Assembly: GCF_937999985.1 (NCBI RefSeq)
Contig: NZ_CALLDG010000128.1
Location: 1 to 11,780 of the forward strand
From: an uncultured Corynebacterium sp.
GTDB lineage: Bacteria > Actinomycetota > Actinomycetes > Mycobacteriales > Mycobacteriaceae
Length of the DNA stretch: 11,780 nucleotides
Direction: 5' to 3'
Each line of letters begins with the position of its first letter. Position 1 is the stretch's first letter. Below the pieces are notes generated by a model that worked only from the letters and a program-made list of their open reading frames with translations, searched no databases and was not told the DNA's origin. The position numbers were made by a program, and so were the translations under genes. This document shows, piece after piece, positions 7,440 through 11,780 of the stretch.

Positions 7440-7727
7440 GTGCGTCAATACGAGATGATGATCATCATCGACCCTTCCCAGGATGAACGCACCGTTGCCC
7501 CGTCGCTGGACAAGTACTTGGAAATTGTCCGCAAGGAAAACGGTTCCGTGGAAAAGGTTGATATCTGGGGCAAGCGTCGCCTCGAGTACCCGATCAACAA
7601 GAAGGACGAGGGCATCTACGTTGTTCTCGACCTGAAGTGTGAGTCGGCTACCGTGCTGGAAATTGACCGCCTGCTCAACATCAACGACCAGATCCTGCGC
7701 ACCAAGGTGCTGCGGAAGGACCAGTAG
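7440..7727 (+). CDS. rpsF: 30S ribosomal protein S6
   Basis: 95 residues beginning (V/M)RQYEMMIIIDPSQDERTVAP, the conserved S6 N-terminus, then the WGKRRLEYPINKKDEGIYVVL segment typical of S6. It binds 16S rRNA in the 30S platform as a heterodimer with S18. Start choice: ATG 7431 is in frame but only 2 bases after the GGAGG, whereas GTG 7440 is 11 bases after it and gives the usual N-terminus, so GTG 7440 is taken. It heads the rpsF-ssb-rplI group. The leader just upstream looks autoregulatory. Confidence 0.96.
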   Translation: MRQYEMMIIIDPSQDERTVAPSLDKYLEIVRKENGSVEKVDIWGKRRLEYPINKKDEGIYVVLDLKCESATVLEIDRLLNINDQILRTKVLRKDQ

Positions 7728-7865
7728 CTTTCACAGCTGCAGGCTCCGAACGGACTGTACAGGCACCTTCAAACCACTAACCTAAGCACTGTAACCACTG
7801 TAAACTTTTTGGGCTTCTATTCTTTTTGACGCCCACACGTCACCACACAACGTTAGGAAAGAGAC

Positions 7866-8516
7866 ATGGCACAGGGAGATACCCAAATCACCGTGGTCGG
7901 CAACATCGTTGCGGATCCGGAACTGCGCTACACCCCCAACGGGGCCGCAGTGGCTAACTTCCGCGTGGCCTCCACGCCCCGTCGCTACGACCAGCAGGCT
8001 GGTCAGTTCGTCGACGGTGAGCCGCTGTTCTTGACCTGCAATGTGTGGCGCCAACCAGCCGAGAACGTGGCAAACAGCCTGAACAAGGGCGACCGCGTGA
8101 TCGTGACCGGCCGACTGCGCCAGCGTTCCTACGAGGATCGCAACGGCGAGCGCCGCACCGTCTTCGAGATTGAAGTGGAAGAGGTCGGCCCTTCGCTGCG
8201 CTTCGCTACCGCGGATATCAACAAGGCATACCGTGGCGGCGGACAGGGCGGCAACGCTGGTGGTAACGGCGGAGGCTTCGGCGGCGGTAATGCCGGCGGC
8301 TTCGGTGGCCAGGGCGGTCAAGGTGGCCAGGGTGGCCAGGGTAATGGTGGCGGCCAGGGTGGCTTCGGCGGGAACGCCGGCAACCAGGGCGGCCAGGGTA
8401 ATCAGGGACAGAACAACCAGGGCTTCGGTGGCCACAATGCGGCCATGGATGACGACCCGTGGAACTCTGCCCCACAGTCCGGTTTTGGTGATGGCGACGA
8501 CGAGCCGCCATTCTGA
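7866..8516 (+). CDS. ssb: Single-stranded DNA-binding protein
   Basis: 216 residues. The OB fold (1-118) begins [20 protein letters not shown] and includes [18 protein letters not shown] and [18 protein letters not shown], typical of bacterial SSB. A long Gly/Gln/Asn-rich linker (about 124-192) follows. The acidic end DGDDEPPF carries the C-terminal Pro-Pro-Phe tip that binds partner proteins (DNA polymerase, RecO and helicases in known systems). It coats single-stranded DNA in replication, recombination and repair. The ribosome-binding site AGGAAAG lies 5 bases before ATG 7866. The 138-base gap after rpsF contains a CTGTACAG palindrome (7756-7763), CACTGTAA twice and a possible -10 TATTCT (7818-7823), so ssb may have its own promoter. 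Confidence 0.97.
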   Translation: MAQGDTQITVVGNIVADPELRYTPNGAAVANFRVASTPRRYDQQAGQFVDGEPLFLTCNVWRQPAENVANSLNKGDRVIVTGRLRQRSYEDRNGERRTVFEIEVEEVGPSLRFATADINKAYRGGGQGGNAGGNGGGFGGGNAGGFGGQGGQGGQGGQGNGGGQGGFGGNAGNQGGQGNQGQNNQGFGGHNAAMDDDPWNSAPQSGFGDGDDEPPF

Positions 8517-8598
8517 TCGGCTAGCTTAAAAGCTGCTGGTCAGCGTTAAATTTCTTGAACATAATTGGTCAAACCAAAGCACAACGAAAGGCTGGATC

Positions 8599-9051
8599 AT
8601 GAAGCTGATCCTCACCGCCAACGTTGACAAGCTCGGTGTCCCCGGCGACATCGTAGAGGTCAAGGCTGGCTACGGACGTAACTACCTGCTTCCGCGCGGC
8701 TACGCAATTGTTGCTACCCGCGGCGCTGAGAAGCAGATCGAAGGAATTAAGCGCGCGCAGGAAGCACGACAGATTCGCGACCTGGATCACGCACGCGAGG
8801 TTAAGGAAGAGCTGGAGAACCTGAGTGGCGTGACCGTAGCGGTCCGCACCGCAGAGACCGGCAAGATCTTCGGCTCTGTCACTGCAGATCAGATTGTTGA
8901 TGCAGTGAAGAAGGCCAACGGTCGTTCCCTGGATAAGCACACCATCAAGCTGCGCAAGGGCGATGTTAAGGCAACCGGCGTTTACTCTGTGGACGTTCAG
9001 CTGCACAACGACATCGTTGCATCCCTGAGCTTCGAGGTCGTTTCCGCGTAA
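8599..9051 (+). CDS. rplI: 50S ribosomal protein L9
   Basis: 150 residues, the usual bacterial L9 length. The N-terminal domain MKLILTANVDKLGVPGDIVE...GYGRNYLLPRGYA contains the L9 signature and the long connecting helix follows. The C-terminal domain contains GKIFGSVTADQIVDAV. It binds 23S rRNA near the L1 stalk. AAAGG (8586-8590) lies 8 bases before the ATG. The 82-base gap after ssb contains no rpsR, unlike M. tuberculosis where rpsR1 lies between ssb and rplI. No terminator directly follows the stop. The nearest strong one is about 490 bases downstream, so the mRNA may carry a long repeat-filled 3' region. Confidence 0.97.
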   Translation: MKLILTANVDKLGVPGDIVEVKAGYGRNYLLPRGYAIVATRGAEKQIEGIKRAQEARQIRDLDHAREVKEELENLSGVTVAVRTAETGKIFGSVTADQIVDAVKKANGRSLDKHTIKLRKGDVKATGVYSVDVQLHNDIVASLSFEVVSA

Positions 9052-9055
9052 CTTC

Positions 9056-9310
9056 GCTTGGCTTGGTCGGCATTCCGGCCGGCTGGCATTCCAGTTAGTT
9101 GATACTTCAGTCGGCTGGCTTGGTTCGGCTGGCTTGGTTCGGCTGGCTTTCCAGTTAGTTGATACTTCAGTCGGCTGGCTTGGTTCGGCTGGCTTTCCAG
9201 CTGGCTTGGCTTGCTGGGCTGGCAGGGCTGATATTTCAGCCAGCCTGGCATGACTGGAGTGACATTTCGGTTGGCTTGGCTGGCTGGGGTGACTTTCCAG
9301 CTGGCTGGCA
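9056..9310 (+). repeat. G/T-rich minisatellite downstream of rplI
   Basis: The plus strand is dominated by GGCTGGCTTGGTTC-type words with few A. A 14-base unit TCGGCTGGCTTGGT occurs in tandem at 9111, 9125 and partly 9139. A longer unit is duplicated with a 60-base period: 9081-9135 and 9141-9195 match at all but one of 55 positions. A degenerate motif TGAYAYTTCAG-like recurs at 9100, 9160, 9229, 9260 and 9290, giving an underlying period near 30. It contains many GG runs with short spacers. No gene is supported; the open frame on the minus strand simply reflects the repeat. Confidence 0.9.
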
Positions 9311-9325
9311 TCACCGCGAGCTCCT

Positions 9326-9442
9326 GCGTCCTGTGCCTAGACACCACAGGTCGCGCGATCCGTGCCTAGACACCACAGATCGAGTGCCTAGTGTTTGTCT
9401 AGTGATAGGCGCCACTGATCGCGTGCTTAGACACCACGCGAT
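9326..9442. repeat. Cluster of four overlapping hairpins with shared loop and variable arms
   Basis: Each hairpin has GTG...CAC next to the loop and different outer arms. HP1 9326-9354: GCGtCCTGTG / CACAGGtCGC, one T:T mismatch. HP2 9356-9382: CGATCcGTG / CACaGATCG, one mismatch. HP3 9378-9420: GATCgAGTG / CACTGATC, one bulged G. HP4 9418-9442: ATCGCGTG / CACGCGAT, perfect. HP1 and HP2 share the 9-base loop CCTAGACAC, HP4 has CTTAGACAC, and HP3 has a 26-base loop beginning CCTAG. Outer arms differ but stay complementary. HP2/HP3 and HP3/HP4 share arm bases, so they exclude each other. Confidence 0.8.
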
Positions 9443-9542
9443 GGCATTCACATTCCGGAGCTATGTAAAGAGCCGCTGAGCTGCGAAGATGCGCGTGCGA
9501 CTATAACGCACCAGAAAACTTAACTTAGACAACAGCAGGTTG

Positions 9543-9573
9543 AGGCCCCGCGCATTCGTGCGCGGGGCCTTTT
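9543..9573 (+). terminator. Strong intrinsic terminator
   Basis: A perfect 12-pair stem, AGGCCCCGCGCA with TGCGCGGGGCCT (9543-9554 with 9559-9570), closes a TTCG loop. A short T run follows (TTTT, 9570-9573, whose first T also closes the stem). The preceding bases are AT-richer (AAAACTTAACTTAG). It would end plus-strand transcripts from rplI, or a small RNA started between 9443 and 9540. The T run is short, but the stem is exceptionally stable. Confidence 0.85.
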
Positions 9574-9589
9574 CCGTTGCCCGGTTTAT

Positions 9590-9693
9590 GCTGCTTGGCT
9601 GTACTGCCAGGTTGTACTGCCTGGCCGTACTGCTCGACCACACTGCTTAGCCGTACTGCTCGACCACACTGCCTGGCTGTACTGCTTAGCAGC
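9590..9693. repeat. Eight tandem 13-base units
   Basis: Units start at 9590, 9603, 9616, 9629, 9642, 9655, 9668 and 9681, with an exact 13-base period and no gaps. The consensus is ACTGCYTRGCYGT, with ACTGC invariant in seven of eight units and the first reading GCTGC. Units 4 and 6 are identical (ACTGCTCGACCAC), giving a 26-base super-period. The period is not a multiple of three, so the array is not coding. It starts 16 bases after the terminator. Confidence 0.92.
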
Positions 9694-9710
9694 CATCGCC
9701 AGCGGCGCAA

Positions 9711-9867
9711 AGTGTCGGGAAAGTTGCATTTCTCAGGGCTAAATGTCGGAAAAGTTGCAAAACTAAGAAAGTCGTTGAAACCGCGAACGTCAGAAAACTC
9801 GCTGACCTGCATGTTTACAAAAGCGGAAATGGTTTGCGATAACGAATTGCAACTTTTCCGACATTTA
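9711..9867. mobile_element. Inverted-repeat element E1 (MITE-like) plus an extra arm copy
   Basis: AAATGTCGGAAAAGTTGCAA (9741-9760) is the exact reverse complement of 9847-9866. With the flanking T9740/A9867 pair, the arms are 21 bases. The element is 126 bases with TGACCTGC at its centre (9803-9810). An extra partial left arm, TGTCGGGAAAGTTGCA, sits at 9713-9728, exactly 31 bases before its equivalent, with one mismatch. There is no open frame of note and no clear target-site duplication at the flanks. It lies between convergent genes. It could be a transposase-dependent miniature element, a REP-like element, or a structured RNA. Confidence 0.6.
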
Positions 9868-9900
9868 AGTCTCCGCAACACAGGATTCAGGCTGCGCGGG

Positions 9901-10103
9901 GCTTCCGCTGGGCCGAAATGTCGCTAGAACGGGAATGCGCCGTCCGGATCAGGCTCCGCCGCGCTTCCGCTGGGCCGAAATGTCGCTAGAACGGGAATAC
10001 GTCGGCCTCCGCGATGGCTTGCAAGATTCCGCAACGCTCTGACCTGCGCGTTTGCGGTATTGCAAATGGGTGCTTATAGCGCATTCCCGTTCTAACGACA
10101 TTC
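9901..10103. mobile_element. Inverted-repeat element E2, diverged relative of E1, plus an extra arm copy
   Basis: The element proper is 9978-10103 (126 bases, same length as E1). It has AAATGTCG at the left, CGACATT at the right and TGACCTGC at the same offset (10040-10047). The left arm CTAGAACGGGAAT pairs with ATTCCCGTTCTAA (10083-10095). A second left copy with identical 36 bases lies 62 bases upstream (9901-9936). That outer copy matches the right arm over 24 positions with one mismatch (9917-9940 with 10079-10102). The right half aligns to E1 without gaps, sharing GTTTxC, AAATGG and ATAxCGxATT. The arms are unlike those of E1. Confidence 0.6.
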
Positions 10104-10128
10104 TCCCGCCAGCTCCACCATCACCCGG

Positions 10129-10168
10129 CGCAGCGGCTAAACACGCAGCGCAGCTGCTAAACCCGCAG
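10129..10168. repeat. 20-base tandem duplication across the monooxygenase stop codon
   Basis: 10129-10148 and 10149-10168 match at 18 of 20 positions (CGCAGCGGCTAAACACGCAG and CGCAGCTGCTAAACCCGCAG). The second copy holds the stop codon of the minus-strand monooxygenase (10157-10159). Twenty is not a multiple of three, so the duplication would shift the frame if it lay inside the gene. Confidence 0.8.
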
Positions 10169-11780
10169 TTCAGCCGCCCCGCCGCCGCCCTCGCCAGCCG
10201 CCAGCGGTGCCGCCGCCTCCAGCGCATCCACGCCGAAGGCCATGTCGTGGGTATTATCCGCACTGGTGTAGGTGCGGCGCTCCTTGATGTAGTCGTGTTC
10301 CATCCGCCACGGATCCCCGGCGGCCTGGCGCGGCAGAGTCCCCACGCTGCGCTGGATATAGCCACTGGACATCTCCAGAAGCGGCAGGTCAGCGGGCTCG
10401 CCGTCGGGCAGGACCGGGCATGCCCACTGCTCGCCGCGCGAATCCATGTCCTTCCACAGCTGCACCAGGTACCGCGAGGTCATGTCCGCGCGCAGCGTCC
10501 ACGACTGGTTCAAGTACCCAATGGTGTAGGAGAAGTTCGGCAGTCGATTAGCCATCATGGCACGATAAGCCACCAGAGATTCGGTGGGTACTGGGGCGCC
10601 ATCGACTGAGAAGTTGGCGTCACCAAAAGCAAGAAGCTGTAGTCCCGTGGCGATCACCAAGACATCAGCCTCGATGTACCCGCCGGAGCGCAACCGCACC
10701 CCGCCGGCGTCGATGCGCTCGATGTGGTCGGTGACGACCTTCGCCCCGTCGCGCACAGCCTTGAAGAAATCGCCGCCGGGGGACTTGCAGACGCGCTGGT
10801 CCCACGGGCCGTATGGGGGAGTGAAGTTGCGGCGGACCTCGTCGGCGGGCAGGTAGAGGCGGTTCCAGCCGCGGAACACGAGCTTCGCGATGCTGGGGAA
10901 GGTCTGGCAGAGGTGGTATTGCGCCATGTCGCGGCCGATGTGCAGGGTGCGCGCCAGGCGGTGGCCGAATTTGCCGGGTTCGGTGCTTAAGCCCAGGCCG
11001 ACGAGGGAGCTGATCGTGTCTGTCTCCGGCAGCGGCGCGATGTAGGTGGGGGTGCGCTGCAGCATTGTGACGTCCGCGCCCATCGAGTGCAGCGCCGGGA
11101 CCAGCGTAATTGCCGTCGCGCCGGAGCCGATCACCGTGACCTTCTTGCCGCGCACGTCGAGGTCGCGGGGCCATTGCTGTGGGTGCAGGGCGGTGCCTTC
11201 GAAGGTATTGACGCCCTCAATCTCCGCCGTGAACCCTTCAGCATGGCGGTAGTATCCGGTGGCGAAGTGGAGGCGGCGCGTCCACGTGGTGATGGTCGGC
11301 TGCTCGGGGTTGGCGGAGGCGGCGGAGTCAGAGCCGTCGGTGCCCTCGGAGTTGGCGTGGCCGGGGCGGCCGACGCGCATGGTGACTTCCCACAGGCCGC
11401 GGTCGGTGTGGAAGTTCACGGATTCGACCCATGTGGATAGTTGCAGGCGGTCGAGCATGCCGATCTCCTGGGCGGCTTCGCGGCAGTAGTCGCGGATCTG
11501 CTTGCCGGAGCCGAGGGTGCCTTTGTGCGGCCACTTCTTGAATGGGAGGGAAAAGGTGGCCATGTCGGAGTCTGAGCGGATGCCGGGGTATTGGAAGGTA
11601 GCCCAGGTTCCGCCGACGTCGTAGTTGGAGTCCACGGCGGCCCAGTTCCAGCCGGGGAAGTTCTTGTTGACGTGGTAGGCGAGGTCGATGCCGGAGAGGC
11701 CGGCGCCGACGATGAGGAGGTCGAGGGGGCGCTCGGCGGTGGCTTCCGTGAGTGCGGGGAGGGTGGATGTGGATGGGTTG
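10157..11780 (-). CDS. EthA-like Baeyer-Villiger type flavin monooxygenase (N-terminus cut by window edge)
   Basis: About 540 residues are visible; the frame is open to base 11780, so the first residues are missing. GTG 11635 is in frame but internal, because the FAD-binding GAGLSG (visible residues 25-30) lies upstream of it. Next come GGTWATFQYPGIRSDSDM, the Baeyer-Villiger fingerprint FEGTALHPQQWP (11168-11203, F-x-G-x3-H-x3-W-P), the NADPH-loop GSGATA and the late VIATG. The order and wording closely resemble M. tuberculosis EthA (489 residues), which oxidises ketones and activates ethionamide. The expected reaction is NADPH- and O2-dependent oxygen insertion next to a carbonyl or S-oxidation; the true substrate is unknown. 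Odd points are a polar Ser/Glu/Asp-rich insertion (RPGHANSEGTDGSDSAA) before the segment ending ATGYY, and an Ala/Gly-rich C-terminal tail. It is convergent with rplI; no clear own terminator is seen. Confidence 0.92.
   Translation of the reverse strand, partial: NPSTSTLPALTEATAERPLDLLIVGAGLSGIDLAYHVNKNFPGWNWAAVDSNYDVGGTWATFQYPGIRSDSDMATFSLPFKKWPHKGTLGSGKQIRDYCREAAQEIGMLDRLQLSTWVESVNFHTDRGLWEVTMRVGRPGHANSEGTDGSDSAASANPEQPTITTWTRRLHFATGYYRHAEGFTAEIEGVNTFEGTALHPQQWPRDLDVRGKKVTVIGSGATAITLVPALHSMGADVTMLQRTPTYIAPLPETDTISSLVGLGLSTEPGKFGHRLARTLHIGRDMAQYHLCQTFPSIAKLVFRGWNRLYLPADEVRRNFTPPYGPWDQRVCKSPGGDFFKAVRDGAKVVTDHIERIDAGGVRLRSGGYIEADVLVIATGLQLLAFGDANFSVDGAPVPTESLVAYRAMMANRLPNFSYTIGYLNQSWTLRADMTSRYLVQLWKDMDSRGEQWACPVLPDGEPADLPLLEMSSGYIQRSVGTLPRQAAGDPWRMEHDYIKERRTYTSADNTHDMAFGVDALEAAAPLAAGEGGGGAAELRV

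Noticed and set aside
8997..9347. Minus-strand open frame with a 20-residue repeat (QASRLKYQLTG)
   Set aside because: The protein repeat is only the 60-base DNA duplication read through. It overlaps the rplI end and shows no independent coding signal.
9495..9511. tRNA anticodon-arm-like hairpin (5-pair stem, 7-base loop)
   Set aside because: The loop lacks U33, and no acceptor, D or T arms can be drawn around it.
9056..9693. CRISPR array
   Set aside because: The repeats are contiguous or irregular, with no constant repeat and unique-spacer pattern, and no cas genes are in view.
9525..9927. Open frames on both strands through the 13-base array and E1
   Set aside because: They cross the terminator, a repeat whose period is not a multiple of three, and an inverted repeat. 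No start signal or known family is seen.
9741..10102. E1 and E2 as remnants of a protein gene (minus-strand frames starting MSEKLQ and MSLERE align in part)
   Set aside because: Matching codons are identical at all three positions and mismatched codons differ at all positions. This is DNA-level rather than protein-level conservation.

Overview
The window looks like the chromosome of a high-GC actinobacterium of the order Mycobacteriales, most likely a Corynebacterium. Three things point there. The gene order ino1 / DUF5318 / class A penicillin-binding protein / DUF2029 membrane glycosyltransferase / rpsF / ssb / rplI parallels the M. tuberculosis block Rv0046c to Rv0056. There is no rpsR between ssb and rplI, which as I recall is the corynebacterial arrangement. 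Several promoters look leaderless. I cannot name a species from sequence alone.

Layout. On the minus strand from base 1: a universal stress protein fragment that runs off the left edge, a MarR regulator directly upstream of it (one operon), and ino1 (inositol-1-phosphate synthase). Divergent from ino1, on the plus strand, is a tightly coupled run of four genes whose ends overlap by 8, 20 and 8 bases: a zinc-ribbon-like DUF5318 protein, a bifunctional peptidoglycan synthase, a polytopic GT-C type glycosyltransferase-like protein and a 60-residue protein with two membrane segments. Then come rpsF, ssb and rplI. At the right edge, convergent on the minus strand, is an EthA-like Baeyer-Villiger type flavin monooxygenase that runs off the window.

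How the genes fit together. Most of the conserved part serves the cell envelope (inositol for phosphatidylinositol, mannosides and mycothiol; peptidoglycan; a probable lipid-linked sugar transferase) plus core translation and replication. The ino1 upstream region carries two operator-like repeats of the LacI-family shape. The rpsF leader folds into nested hairpins that would pair with its Shine-Dalgarno sequence, resembling an S6:S18 autoregulatory leader.

The unusual part is the 1.1 kb between rplI and the monooxygenase (9052-10156). It holds no credible gene but is a mosaic of different repeats: a G/T-rich minisatellite with a 60-base duplication; four overlapping hairpins with a shared loop but different, still complementary, arms; a very strong intrinsic terminator; eight tandem 13-base units; and two 126-base inverted-repeat elements (E1, E2). 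E1 and E2 share ends, length and a central TGACCTGC, while their arms differ in sequence but stay complementary. The varying but complementary arms in two independent places suggest selected hairpins or a family of non-autonomous mobile elements. This is the best candidate for something undescribed.
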